Notes: generated by a model not told the origin, from the letters alone. Positions 29,871-37,296 are shown, numbered from the stretch's first letter. The stretch: DNA of 43,372 nucleotides from a virus (IMGVR_UViG_3300023094_000004:1-43372), one strand, 5' to 3'. Translations and numbers: made by a program.

Positions 29871-30697
29871 GCGTGTGCCTCTCCGGTAATGACGAACTTC
29901 GTCGGGGGTGTCGGCACCGCGATGGCCTTGCCGATGGCGGCAAGCTGCTCGGGAGTGAGCGTCGGTGCCTTTACTGCTGCGACAGCAGCAGCGATCTTTG
30001 TCAGCGACATCTCCACGTCGCCGCCACGAATCGAGCCGAGATCACGACGAAGCTGGTCCTGTACGACGGTGCCTGCGCCGGGGTTGATAGCGGACAGATA
30101 GGCCGTCACGATGTCGCACTCAGCGCCAAGCATCGTGTCGTTCTCGACACGATAACGCTGAAGCAGGCTGACGTGATAGGGCGTCTGGACGTGTGCCCGG
30201 TTGCCAGTGATGAGCGAGCGCACCCAGATGCCCTCATTCGGGATATTGAACAGGGTGAACATTTCTTTCGCTTCCTCTGCGCTGATAGGGGTGGCACCAG
30301 TCGATGCCGTTACAGTGGTGCCGTTGTATCCGAAGTGATTGTAGTCCTTGAACGCCAGTTTGTTGCGGATAAATCCGTAACGCTCGCCGTTCTTGATCAG
30401 CCAGTCGAGACCGCCTGCAATGTCCACCTGTGTGCCCCATCCGTGGTCGGAAGGAAGGCCGGGAGTGACACCAGGGGTGATGCCATACAGCTTCGGGCGC
30501 GCACGCATGTCAAGCTGCACGGCGCGGGAGCGGTAACCACCAGCTCCGTTGAAACTCTGCACGATAGTGAGACTCACCCCATCTCGGGCAGCAGCAGCCT
30601 TCGCTGCGTTGAACTGCCGAGCAGTGGCAGGAGTCAGCCGTATACCGGGCTGAACAGTAACAAGCTCGCTGTCCTTCAGCTCTCCGTTTGCGCTCAT
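29867..30697 (-). CDS. Endolysin, M15 zinc peptidase
   Basis: 276 aa. The M15 peptidase domain occupies residues 20-125: SFNGAGGYRSRAVQ, then LPSDHGWGTQVDI with H85 and D92, and DYNHFGY with H121 as the third zinc ligand. It should cleave D-Ala or D-Ala-containing cross-links in peptidoglycan. The remaining 150 residues are helical and may bind the wall, though no classic repeat is visible. Coupled to tail fibre (TAATG) and holin (ATGA), so the lysis pair is fused to the tail-fibre transcript. A second M15 peptidase is at 11051. Confidence 0.88.
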   Translation of the reverse strand: MSANGELKDSELVTVQPGIRLTPATARQFNAAKAAAARDGVSLTIVQSFNGAGGYRSRAVQLDMRARPKLYGITPGVTPGLPSDHGWGTQVDIAGGLDWLIKNGERYGFIRNKLAFKDYNHFGYNGTTVTASTGATPISAEEAKEMFTLFNIPNEGIWVRSLITGNRAHVQTPYHVSLLQRYRVENDTMLGAECDIVTAYLSAINPGAGTVVQDQLRRDLGSIRGGDVEMSLTKIAAAVAAVKAPTLTPEQLAAIGKAIAVPTPPTKFVITGEAHA

Positions 30698-31617
30698 TAC
30701 AGCGGCACCCCCCGCACAGTAATCCAGCCATTTACAGCCGTTGTGGGCATGGTGATGATCAAATCGGTGTAGCTAGTCGAGGTACCGTTGTAACCACCCG
30801 TCATCAGTCGATACAGCGTCGTGTCCGCGGAATCTGCCATGTAGCGGGTTCGACGAGCGAGGAATGGCCCATTCACAAGAAACTTCCCTGTGCCACCACC
30901 CGCCGCACAACGACCGACAGAGAATGTGCTCTGAGCAGCCGACTGGGTCTGCGTCAACGTACCGCCGCCTCCAGAAACAGTGAGGTAGTTGTAATTGGCT
31001 GCTGTGTCCTGCGTACCTCCAGTCCCAAAGCCACAGAGAATGAGAGCGTCACCAGCCATCGAGTCAATCTCCCACTCGATTTCATAAGACTCAAACTCAG
31101 CGTTGAAAATGCCGTTCAGGAACAACTTCGACATACCGGAAAAGCTGACTCGGCCACTCGGCTGAATGGTGGCGTTTCCGACAGCAGGGGTAGTGCCTGT
31201 GACGCTGGCTGGAGTCATGAAAACAGCATCGCTGCCGACACCCACCCACGAAGTTCCGGTGTAGCGCTGCTCGTAGCCCTTGTCGGTGCGGAATACGCGG
31301 TTGCCGAGCTGCGGCACCGGGAACAGCGCGTCACGAAGCGCATCGCTGGCCGCATTCGGCGTGCCGATAGGCACCCACCGGCTCGATGCGATGGACCAGT
31401 ACATGTAGTTGCGGGTGTCGGACTCGTAGATGGTCTGACCAGGGAAGGGGGTCGAAGGTCGCGTACCGCTGGTGAAAACACCCGTGCCAATCGCCGCGTC
31501 GATCAGCTTCATGTTGTCGTTGATGCGATCAACGTCCAGCGACTCATCGGGCAGGATGAGACCAGAAGAGCCTCCACCGGGGAGGTAGAGGCTGAGTTTC
31601 GTGGTGAGTGCGCTCAC
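30697..31617 (-). CDS. Tail fibre / receptor-binding protein
   Basis: 306 aa from GTG 31617, overlapping the small-terminase stop (GTGA); the longer open frame upstream is a shadow of that gene. The N-terminus LSLYLPGGGSSG...PDESLDVDRINDNMKLID is the standard opening of actinophage minor tail/fibre proteins. Then TIYESDTRNYMYWS resembles the short tail-associated repeats before a β-rich, Gly/Thr/Ser-rich C-terminal part likely to bind the cell surface. Confidence 0.78.
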   Translation of the reverse strand: MSALTTKLSLYLPGGGSSGLILPDESLDVDRINDNMKLIDAAIGTGVFTSGTRPSTPFPGQTIYESDTRNYMYWSIASSRWVPIGTPNAASDALRDALFPVPQLGNRVFRTDKGYEQRYTGTSWVGVGSDAVFMTPASVTGTTPAVGNATIQPSGRVSFSGMSKLFLNGIFNAEFESYEIEWEIDSMAGDALILCGFGTGGTQDTAANYNYLTVSGGGGTLTQTQSAAQSTFSVGRCAAGGGTGKFLVNGPFLARRTRYMADSADTTLYRLMTGGYNGTSTSYTDLIITMPTTAVNGWITVRGVPL

Positions 31618-32336
31618 GTCAGTGACCCTTCGATCTTGTGCGTCACGTCGTATGCTACAGCGTGCGAGCGCATATCCGACAGAATCAGGTCTCTGATATT
31701 CGGGTCTCGGACGTGCTGCATGACGGACTCCACCATCGCGAGCACGACAGCCTTCGCGTCTTCGAGCGCCATCTGGTCGGGGTTCCAACGGCCCGTCATC
31801 TTCAGGGCCAGCTCGATCATGCGCGTGTCCCCTGCGTCGGCAGCACCGATGACCTTGTTCACCAGCATCGCGTTCGCACCCGACAGGTTGCGCTCGGCCA
31901 TCTGGTTCCCGGCCTGCACGAAGAGCGGCTGGTTCATCCACGCCTGGTAGCGCGAGGCAGGCACGCCCAGCTCCTTCAGCTTCACCGAAGTCGGGCGACG
32001 ATCTCCCACGTCGTTGAGCTTCAGCAGAACCATGTTCTGTTCCATCGTCAGCCCGCTGTTCGTGTCAGGCTCGATGCCCCGGTAGCGAATCGCGTCCTTG
32101 AACTCGTCAGTCAAGAACAACGCGCTGATGGTCTTCTTCGGCGCACGGGGGTAGAGCTTCTGCACCTCATCGACAGAGGGCAGCTTGCCCGCCATCCGGT
32201 AAGCCACGTCGTAGGCCGCGACCACGTTGCGGAACACGAGATCGGTGAAGCCGCGAGGGGTCTCCACCCGGTTGATCTTGTTCCCCGTCGTGTCACGGAC
32301 GACGATGCCCGACTCGACCAGCTCGAAGTTATCCAT
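31614..32336 (-). CDS. terS: Terminase small subunit (phBC6A51-type, probable)
   Basis: 240 aa from ATG 32336 with GGAGGA upstream. Residues about 118-190 resemble the homeodomain-like small-terminase family: KLKELGVPASRYQAWMNQPLF, then NLSGANAMLVNKVIGAADAGDTRMIELALKMTGR. The small subunit recognises phage DNA and presents it to the large subunit. Finding it upstream of tail fibre and lysis genes, some 2.6 kb before terL, is unusual, but the family match and the leftward-operon position support it. Confidence 0.7.
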   Translation of the reverse strand: MDNFELVESGIVVRDTTGNKINRVETPRGFTDLVFRNVVAAYDVAYRMAGKLPSVDEVQKLYPRAPKKTISALFLTDEFKDAIRYRGIEPDTNSGLTMEQNMVLLKLNDVGDRRPTSVKLKELGVPASRYQAWMNQPLFVQAGNQMAERNLSGANAMLVNKVIGAADAGDTRMIELALKMTGRWNPDQMALEDAKAVVLAMVESVMQHVRDPNIRDLILSDMRSHAVAYDVTHKIEGSLT

Positions 32337-32418
32337 GAGTCCTCCGGTACTGGAGGTAGATCGACCACGGGATGCCGACAGCAGCACAGAGGGCCACACA
32401 GATGCAGAGGCCGATCAT
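32329..32418 (-). CDS. Possible membrane microprotein, 29 aa
   Basis: The ATG overlaps the stop of the tandem-HTH gene (ATGA), and the ORF ends eight bases inside the small-terminase gene. Residues 2-23 form a single hydrophobic segment with three cysteines, followed by a basic tail (QYRRTHG). Coupling and topology are suggestive; no independent ribosome-binding site is evident. Confidence 0.5.
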   Translation of the reverse strand: MIGLCICVALCAAVGIPWSIYLQYRRTHG

Positions 32419-32942
32419 GACTTGTTCTCGTCCCACCAGTTGACCTGAAGCGCCAGCAGCTCGGCCATGTATGGGAAGCTCACCTCGCGGAGCGCTTCTT
32501 CAATTGCCTTCGGCATGGTGCGAGTCTCGCCATCGCGGTAGCGGAGCACGGTAGCGCTCGGCACCTTCAGCAGCTTGCAGAACGCCTGCTCGCTCGACGC
32601 AATCTGTCGGATGTAGTAGTAGAACGGGCTGTGCTGCTTGTCGTGCTGTCCGCTGATCGGCACCTGAAATTTGTAGGCAATCTGCGCCCGCTCGTTGCTC
32701 TTCCACGTCTGGTACGCCTGCTGGAGTGACTGCGCGTTGTAGTCCTGTGCGAGCAGACCGCGAGCGTCAATGCCCTTCTCGGCACACTCCATGCCTAGCG
32801 CCTTGTTCAGCTCATCGCTGATCTCGACGAACTGGCCCGACTCAGCGAATGTGATGGCCGTGCGCGAGAATCCGTACTTCTCAGCGAAAGCTCTTTGACT
32901 CAAAGTTGTCAACTTTCGTAGAGCTGCGAATGGGTTCTGCAT
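32415..32942 (-). CDS. Tandem helix-turn-helix DNA-binding protein
   Basis: 175 aa. An XRE-type helix-turn-helix is visible at residues about 8-45 (LRKLTTLSQRAFAEKYGFSR, then TAITFAESGQ), and a second similar unit at about 110-148 (SEQAFCKLLKVPSATVLRYRDGE). Two such units would suit binding of a symmetric DNA site. GAGAGGA precedes the ATG. An operator-like palindrome lies 30-47 bases inside the gene (32895-32912), as expected for autoregulation. It is therefore a leading candidate for the factor that reads the genome-wide TTGACA-N6-TGTCAA sites; this is inference. It could instead be a packaging or late regulator. Confidence 0.75.
   Translation of the reverse strand: MQNPFAALRKLTTLSQRAFAEKYGFSRTAITFAESGQFVEISDELNKALGMECAEKGIDARGLLAQDYNAQSLQQAYQTWKSNERAQIAYKFQVPISGQHDKQHSPFYYYIRQIASSEQAFCKLLKVPSATVLRYRDGETRTMPKAIEEALREVSFPYMAELLALQVNWWDENKS
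32895..32912. promoter_or_regulatory. TTGACA-N6-TGTCAA palindrome, one mismatch
   Basis: TTGACT-caaagt-TGTCAA at codons 11-16 of the tandem-HTH gene; coding strand L-T-T-L-S-Q, the minority frame. Confidence 0.65.
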
Positions 32943-32965
32943 GATGTCCTCTCGTGATACTTACG

Positions 32966-33036
32966 CTCCCCACCAAGGATTCGAACCTCGGATACCTGGC
33001 TCAGAACCAGGCGTGTTGCCGCTACACCAGCGGGGA
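32966..33036 (-). tRNA. tRNA-Gln (anticodon CUG)
   Basis: A complete cloverleaf on the minus strand: acceptor TCCCCGC with GTGGGGA (one G-U), D stem GTGT/ACAC, anticodon stem CCTGG/CCAGG with loop TTCTGAG (anticodon CTG), T stem CGAGG/CCTTG with loop TTCGAAT, and discriminator G. CCA is not encoded. It reads CAG codons, which are frequent in the Gln-rich virion genes of the same arm. It is transcribed in the leftward operon and must be cut out of that transcript. Confidence 0.96.
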
Positions 33037-33090
33037 ATGTGGGGCTGTACCGATCAGTCAGCGCGAAAGATCGGGCCAGCCCCGGTACTG

Positions 33091-33453
33091 CTACTCGTCG
33101 CCGCCCGTGCTGTACGGGTCAGTGCTCGGGGCAGCAGGCTCCTTCGGCAGGTTCTTGACCTTGCCGAGAGCGCTGATGAGGTCTTTGAGCTTCCAGCCAG
33201 AGATGACCAGCGGGGCATCGCCCACATAGCCAACCGGCAGGACGTTCACCAGCGGACGCCCGAGATTGTCTCCCGTGGTGATGGTGAAGTGGTCAGTCGA
33301 AATGACCTGACCCTCGAACGCTTTCGCATCCTCCTTGCCGTCACCGGCACCCTTCGCCACGGGCTGCTTCGCTGCGGGAGCAGTGTTGCTCGCCTTCAGT
33401 TCAGCGGCCTCGCGGATGACCTTCTCTTCGTCAGTCTCAGTCTTTTCGGCCAT
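33091..33453 (-). CDS. Hypothetical protein, 120 aa
   Basis: The start at 33453 is chosen because AAGGGAGG lies seven bases upstream; a second ATG at 33471 has none. The first 45 residues are Glu/Lys/Ala-rich and disordered, and residues 50-110 look folded (FEGQVISTDHFTITTGDNLG, then LVISGWKLKDLISALGKV). Last protein before the tRNA. No family recognised. Confidence 0.75.
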   Translation of the reverse strand: MAEKTETDEEKVIREAAELKASNTAPAAKQPVAKGAGDGKEDAKAFEGQVISTDHFTITTGDNLGRPLVNVLPVGYVGDAPLVISGWKLKDLISALGKVKNLPKEPAAPSTDPYSTGGDE

Positions 33454-33484
33454 CGGTTGGCCTCCCTTCATCTCGGGGGTGATC

Positions 33485-33814
33485 TTACTCGGATGCCTTG
33501 CGTGCGTCCACGACAGCTTGCAGCGCCTCGATCACGAACTCTGCCTCGTCGTCCTGAAGCACCATCTCTTGGCGGTCATTTCGGTTCTGGTAGTAGTTCA
33601 CTCTCACCTTCGTCACCACCGCCAGCTTGATGCCCTTGTTCAGGCTTCGGACGTAGAGCGTCCGCTTATTGTCGATCTGCACCTTCGCGTCGATCTTGGT
33701 GGAGACCGTGCGGGTGATATTGACGTCTAGCTTCGGAGGCTCAGGCGCGACCACCTCCACAAGACCCTCTTCCTCCAGCTCAGCGACTGCCAGCTCGACC
33801 TCTTCCTCATCCAT
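33485..33814 (-). CDS. Hypothetical protein, 109 aa
   Basis: The start at 33814 is preceded by AAGGAAG and overlaps the end of the next-upstream gene by eight bases. An acidic N-terminal helix is followed by β-type segments (DVNITRTVSTKIDAKVQI, then AVVTKVRVNYYQNR) and a C-terminal helix. Unknown function. Confidence 0.75.
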   Translation of the reverse strand: MDEEEVELAVAELEEEGLVEVVAPEPPKLDVNITRTVSTKIDAKVQIDNKRTLYVRSLNKGIKLAVVTKVRVNYYQNRNDRQEMVLQDDEAEFVIEALQAVVDARKASE

Positions 33815-34046
33815 CCTTCTCTTCCTTCTCGTAGTGTTTTGACAGTCCACTGTCATTGATCTGGCTTACTCGCGGAGCACCGTTCTTGTTGGAGCCGATC
33901 ACCTCATAGGTGTAGATGTACCGGCTCTCGGGGTCGCGATCAAACTTCGGGTCTCGGCCCTGCTTGACTTCCTTCAGGCGAATAATGATTCTTCGCTCCT
34001 TCAGGAACGGGTCAGTTGACACAAAAGTGTCACCAACCTCAGCCAT
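33807..34046 (-). CDS. Small β-rich protein, 79 aa, flanked by two internal operators
   Basis: Begins MAEVGDTFVS and contains ERRIIIRLKEVKQGRDP and RYIYTYEVIG, suggesting a small β-barrel. Two operator-like palindromes lie within its 240 bases, at 34016 (codons 5-10) and 33839 (near the end), 177 bases apart. Coupled to the upstream 61-aa gene by TAATG. Confidence 0.75.
   Translation of the reverse strand: MAEVGDTFVSTDPFLKERRIIIRLKEVKQGRDPKFDRDPESRYIYTYEVIGSNKNGAPRVSQINDSGLSKHYEKEEKDG
33839..33856. promoter_or_regulatory. TTGACA-N6-TGTCAA palindrome, one mismatch
   Basis: TTGACA-gtccac-TGTCAT inside the 79-aa gene; coding strand N-D-S-G-L-S-K. Confidence 0.6.
34016..34033. promoter_or_regulatory. 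TTGACA-N6-TGTCAA palindrome, one mismatch
   Basis: TTGACA-caaaag-TGTCAC at codons 5-10 of the 79-aa gene; coding strand G-D-T-F-V-S-T. Confidence 0.6.
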
Positions 34047-34231
34047 TAGATCGGTCCTGCCTTCCGAATCTCCTGAATCAGCTCGTTTACAAGCTGGTGA
34101 GTCTCGATGGCGAGGTCATCCAGCGAGCCGGGGAAGTTCCCGACAGGAATAGCGATCTCGGCGCTCTTCGTGGCATAGCCGGGATGTGCAATCTCAACAA
34201 CGACCAAGCGCTCAGTCTTCGGTCCTGGCAT
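34046..34231 (-). CDS. Hypothetical protein, 61 aa
   Basis: ATG 34231 with GAGGTGG seven bases upstream, overlapping the stop of the previous gene. A β-type N-terminal half (ERLVVVEIAHPGYATK) and a C-terminal amphipathic helix (HQLVNELIQEIRKAG). No recognised family. Confidence 0.75.
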   Translation of the reverse strand: MPGPKTERLVVVEIAHPGYATKSAEIAIPVGNFPGSLDDLAIETHQLVNELIQEIRKAGPI

Positions 34232-34518
34232 TAGTTCACCACCTCGTAGGTTGCCCAGAAGATGTCGGGCTTGCAGGGGTAAAACTCGCCCTGGACGCCA
34301 CGGATGATGTAGTCGCCAGGGTTGGCAAGCATCGTGCCTTCGAGGGTGGACACCTCCAGCGCATACTCCTGGCCGTTGTCTCCGATGCGGAACGGTCGGT
34401 AGCTGATGCCGTCGTACCCGTGGCTGGCTGCCCATGCGACGATTCCGACAGCAGTGGGTTCAGTGCCGTCGAAGGGCAGTGCCTCCACCTCGACCGGCTT
34501 CTTCCTGAAAATGCCCAT
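34231..34518 (-). CDS. Conserved phage protein, 95 aa (MGIFRKKPVEVEAL type)
   Basis: ATG 34518 with GAAGGAG upstream. The opening FRKKPVEVEALPFDGT and the ending GDYIIRGVQGEFYPCKPDIFWATYE are a pattern I recognise from many unrelated phages and prophages, always annotated without function. Probably a small α/β fold. Confidence 0.82.
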   Translation of the reverse strand: MGIFRKKPVEVEALPFDGTEPTAVGIVAWAASHGYDGISYRPFRIGDNGQEYALEVSTLEGTMLANPGDYIIRGVQGEFYPCKPDIFWATYEVVN

Positions 34519-34931
34519 CAGTTGCTCTCCTTCGTGTTCTTGATCAGATCGAGCACGTCGCTCCACCCTCTCGGCAGCGAGCCGTCCATCTGGCTCCGGT
34601 GCTCTTCGATTCGGTCGATGACCCGGCGAAGTGCTGCATCCCATCCTGCTCCACGGCTGAGGGCTACGGCTTGGCGCTGCATCTGCCCCAACCCGATAGC
34701 TTGACTGACGCCTCGCTGGAGCTGCCTCAACTGGTTCTCGACATCAGCGACGATGATCTGGTTGCCTCCCCGAATAGCCGACTCGTCGCTGATGGCAGTC
34801 TCGATCTCCTGAATAGGCAGGCGAAGCCGAACAGTCGTGTAATCCATCGGCTCGTTACGGAACTGCGTCACCTCGATGCCGGGTGCCTGGAACGGGCCAT
34901 GAACGATTGCCGCAAGGTCAAGCTCACTCAT
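34518..34931 (-). CDS. Hypothetical protein, 137 aa
   Basis: Coupled on both sides (TGATG at its end, overlap with the 115-aa gene at its start). A β-type first third with MDYTTVRLRLPIQEIE, then two long charged helices. No recognised domain. Confidence 0.75.
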   Translation of the reverse strand: MSELDLAAIVHGPFQAPGIEVTQFRNEPMDYTTVRLRLPIQEIETAISDESAIRGGNQIIVADVENQLRQLQRGVSQAIGLGQMQRQAVALSRGAGWDAALRRVIDRIEEHRSQMDGSLPRGWSDVLDLIKNTKESN

Positions 34932-35271
34932 CGTCTTCCCCCTTCGCAGCGATCAGTGCATCTCGCTCTTTCACGAGTCGGCTGATCTCCCAGTCCTTTG
35001 AGCCGAGCTGTCGGGACAGTGTTGCATTCGCCTCACGTAGTTCGGTTACGCGCTTTCGGGCCTCATCGCGCTCATCTTGCAGCACCTCGATCTCGCCCTT
35101 CAAGTAGTTCAGACCAACTTTTGCCTGCCAACTACCGCCGAAGTCCTCAGCGTCCAGACCAGCAGCTACCTGTGCCGGGGTCGGCTCCAGGCTGGTCTGC
35201 TTGACAGCTTCGATGGCTGCCTCCAACTCATCCAAGGCCGCATTCAGCGTTGCCCTCAGTGGCAGACTCAT
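34924..35271 (-). CDS. Coiled-coil protein, 115 aa
   Basis: ATG 35271 with GGAAAG upstream and an ATGA overlap with the preceding stop. The C-terminal 60 residues form a charged coiled coil (YLKGEIEVLQDERDEARKR, then ATLSRQLGSKDWEIS). Unknown function. Confidence 0.75.
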   Translation of the reverse strand: MSLPLRATLNAALDELEAAIEAVKQTSLEPTPAQVAAGLDAEDFGGSWQAKVGLNYLKGEIEVLQDERDEARKRVTELREANATLSRQLGSKDWEISRLVKERDALIAAKGEDDE

Positions 35272-35960
35272 TTGCGGAGCTTTCCGATCTCGGTGACCAC
35301 CTGCGACACGCTCACGCTGCTGTCGTGGGTGAGGCCGTGGGTCTCCTGAAGGTTGACGATGGCCTGGATAGCCTCGTTCCAACCCTCGATGTATCCACGG
35401 GCCTCACGAGCATTGGTGTCGGCTTCCCGCTCACCATCCGTCAGGCCGCTGTAGATAGGGGTCCACCCCTCGCCTTCCGTCACATTGCCATCCGTCGCCT
35501 CCTGCGGAACAGTCCCTTCATCGAGAGGCTGAGGCATGTCGTCGACAGCAGTGCCACCGGCAGGGTAGGTGAAGCCCGACATAGCTGCCTTCGCCTCATC
35601 GAAGCTGCCGAACTTCTGAGCAGCATCCAGGTGGTCCTCGTGGCTGAAGTCAGTGGTGGCAGGAACGATACGGGGGCCTTTGTCGATGACGTAGGTCTGG
35701 AGCTGGTCGACAGCTTCACTGAGCGCCTTCAGTGTCTCCAATACTTCGGGGTGCAGGTCGATGAGGCCGATACGCGCATCTCGGGCCATGTCGACCTTGC
35801 CCTCCGACAGCTTGTTTCGGCGCTTGCGCTCTTTCTTAGACAGCTTCACGAAGTCGGTGAAGGTCTCTGCCGTCTTCACAATGCTCTCGGCGTCAGCGCG
35901 AATGCCTGCACGAGAGGCAGCGAGGCGCAGCATCTCTTCACGGGTGTAATCGGTGTCCAC
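35268..35960 (-). CDS. First gene of the leftward arm, hypothetical, 230 aa
   Basis: GTG 35960 with AAGGAGAA upstream, 13 bases after the nearer of two GGTAAACTAAC promoter motifs. A basic, helical N-terminal half (SKKERKRRNKLSEGK), an acidic linker, then a helical C-terminal segment (REARGYIEGWNEAIQAIVNL). As the first leftward product it may be an early/regulatory protein, but no DNA-binding motif is certain. Confidence 0.78.
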   Translation of the reverse strand: MDTDYTREEMLRLAASRAGIRADAESIVKTAETFTDFVKLSKKERKRRNKLSEGKVDMARDARIGLIDLHPEVLETLKALSEAVDQLQTYVIDKGPRIVPATTDFSHEDHLDAAQKFGSFDEAKAAMSGFTYPAGGTAVDDMPQPLDEGTVPQEATDGNVTEGEGWTPIYSGLTDGEREADTNAREARGYIEGWNEAIQAIVNLQETHGLTHDSSVSVSQVVTEIGKLRK

Positions 35961-35972
35961 GGTGTTCTCCTT

Positions 35973-35983
35973 GTTAGTTTACC
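35973..35983 (-). promoter_or_regulatory. Leftward promoter motif GGTAAACTAAC, proximal copy
   Basis: Minus-strand copy of the six-member motif, 13 bases before the GTG of the 230-aa gene, with TAAACT as presumed -10. Confidence 0.6.
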
Positions 35984-36013
35984 AAGTGGGTTGTCTCAGT
36001 ATATGGCGAAGTG

Positions 36014-36024
36014 GTTAGTTTACC
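36014..36024 (-). promoter_or_regulatory. Leftward promoter motif GGTAAACTAAC, distal copy
   Basis: Second minus-strand copy, 41 bases upstream of the first, making a tandem pair that heads the whole leftward arm. Confidence 0.6.
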
Positions 36025-36059
36025 AAGGGCTTTCTCAATTTTCTGGGATACGTGCAAGT

Positions 36060-36074
36060 TGGAATCAAATGGAC
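36060..36074 (+). repeat. Repeat TGGAATCAARTGGAC, copy 1
   Basis: TGGAATCAAATGGAC in the divergent control region; one base different from the copies at 37027 and 37445. Confidence 0.5.
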
Positions 36075-36096
36075 CAATTAGGCGAACAACATCACT

Positions 36097-36114
36097 TTGA
36101 CAAGCTTGTGTCAA
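36097..36114. promoter_or_regulatory. TTGACA-N6-TGTCAA palindrome in the divergent control region
   Basis: TTGACA-agcttg-TGTCAA, 50 bases before the first rightward gene and about 75 bases upstream of the distal leftward promoter motif. Placed to control both arms. Confidence 0.82.
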
Positions 36115-36163
36115 CGCCAAGGCATTCGGACCTAGGCCACTACGTAACACGAAAGGCACGATC

Positions 36164-36964
36164 ATGGACACGACCACCGCTAGCACTACTCGCACGCAGC
36201 TGTTCACCGCTGACGAGGGCAATGTGCTTGCCCCCCTTTCGACCCACTACCGCAATACTGCTTGGAACGGCGACCCCACGTTCCTTACTCGCCTGTCACA
36301 GGACGACTACGCGGCATCCATCGCCAAGGGCATCTACAATGAGGCCGCTATCGCGAACGACGAGCACGACGCCCACAAGCTCAACGAGTCCACTGTCGTC
36401 GGCGTCGACACTGCGGCCATCGTCGCCCGTGACAATGAGGCTGCACTGCGACAGGCAGAGTTGCTGGGAGCCACGGCAGACCAGCGCCGCAAGCTCCGCA
36501 CCATCGTCGAAGAGCGCGCTGCTGCACAGCGGGAGGTTGAGGCGCTGAAGGCAGAAGTCGAGCGGCTGAAGAACGAGCCGATCACCGGCGACGACCGCCG
36601 TGTATGGCCGTTGTTCGGTCGTGCCGCTGATGAGGCAGACACGCAGGGTTACTGCTCGGTGTATGAGCAGATCAGTAACGCGGTCGGCATCCCCACTCGT
36701 GACGAGCTGAAGGAAGAAGGCTACGCGACGATGGCCGTCGACTATGAAGCCACGTATGACGTGACCTTCACGTTCTCCGTCCGTGTCGGGCTGGGCGAGT
36801 ACCGCTCCAGCGATGAGGCCATGCGCGACGCTCCGCAGTCCCTTTCGTCCTACTCGGCACGCGACGAGGTTGCCGAATTGCTCGGCATCCGCAGCGACGA
36901 CCTGTACAACGTCGCCACCTTCGTATCCTCCAGCCTTGACGGAGTGAGTGAGGTCGATAACTAG
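36164..36964 (+). CDS. First gene of the rightward arm, hypothetical, 266 aa
   Basis: ATG 36164 with GAAAGG upstream. A Thr-rich N-terminus, then charged helical regions including a clear coiled coil near residues 115-138 (AAAQREVEALKAEVERLKNE), then an α/β C-terminal part (TYDVTFTFSVRVGLGEYRS). No recognised family. As the first early gene behind an operator and closed by a hairpin it may be a host-takeover or regulatory protein, which is inference. Confidence 0.85.
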   Translation: MDTTTASTTRTQLFTADEGNVLAPLSTHYRNTAWNGDPTFLTRLSQDDYAASIAKGIYNEAAIANDEHDAHKLNESTVVGVDTAAIVARDNEAALRQAELLGATADQRRKLRTIVEERAAAQREVEALKAEVERLKNEPITGDDRRVWPLFGRAADEADTQGYCSVYEQISNAVGIPTRDELKEEGYATMAVDYEATYDVTFTFSVRVGLGEYRSSDEAMRDAPQSLSSYSARDEVAELLGIRSDDLYNVATFVSSSLDGVSEVDN

Positions 36965-37015
36965 CTAACACACGCGGGGTCCGTTCCTCACCCGAAGGGG
37001 AGCGGGCTTCGCTAG
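36961..37015 (+). terminator. Hairpin after the first rightward gene
   Basis: CCGTTCCTC (36981-36989) pairs with 36997-37005 (9 bp, two wobbles) around a 7-base loop; CTAGC/GCTAG (36961-36965, 37011-37015) can close an outer stem. No T-run, so partial termination or message protection. Confidence 0.5.
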
Positions 37016-37025
37016 CTCTCCACCA

Positions 37026-37043
37026 ATGGAATCAAGTGGACTT
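37026..37043 (+). repeat. 18-bp direct repeat ATGGAATCAAGTGGACTT, copy 2
   Basis: Exact match to 37444-37461. Lies between a hairpin and the next operator. Confidence 0.7.
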
Positions 37044-37071
37044 TTATAGCGCACAAATCAGACCATGTAAA

Positions 37072-37089
37072 TTGACACTCAGTTGTCAA
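37072..37089. promoter_or_regulatory. TTGACA-N6-TGTCAA palindrome before the 50-aa gene
   Basis: TTGACA-ctcagt-TGTCAA in non-coding DNA 55 bases before ATG 37144. The left half could be a -35, with CAATTA (37095-37100) as a weak -10. Confidence 0.8.
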
Positions 37090-37143
37090 TGAGGCAATTA
37101 CCCAACACACATAGCTCCACCTATATGCAAAGGAAATCTCATT

Positions 37144-37296
37144 ATGGAAGCTCACCTCACACTCGAAGGTGTCCTGATCTCACTTACCAACATCGGCGTC
37201 GTGCTCGCCACGGGAGTGAGCGTGTGGCTCACCCTGAAGGAGTCGCACCGTCACGACGAAGTGATGGCCCATGACATCACCAATGGGGACCACTGA
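37144..37296 (+). CDS. Small membrane protein, 50 aa
   Basis: ATG 37144 after an AAAGGA site. One membrane segment (about residues 8-31) and a charged tail (KESHRHDEVMAHD). The stop is coupled to the next ATG (TGATG). Small early membrane proteins of phages often interfere with host envelope processes or superinfection; no specific homology is seen. Confidence 0.75.
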   Translation: MEAHLTLEGVLISLTNIGVVLATGVSVWLTLKESHRHDEVMAHDITNGDH

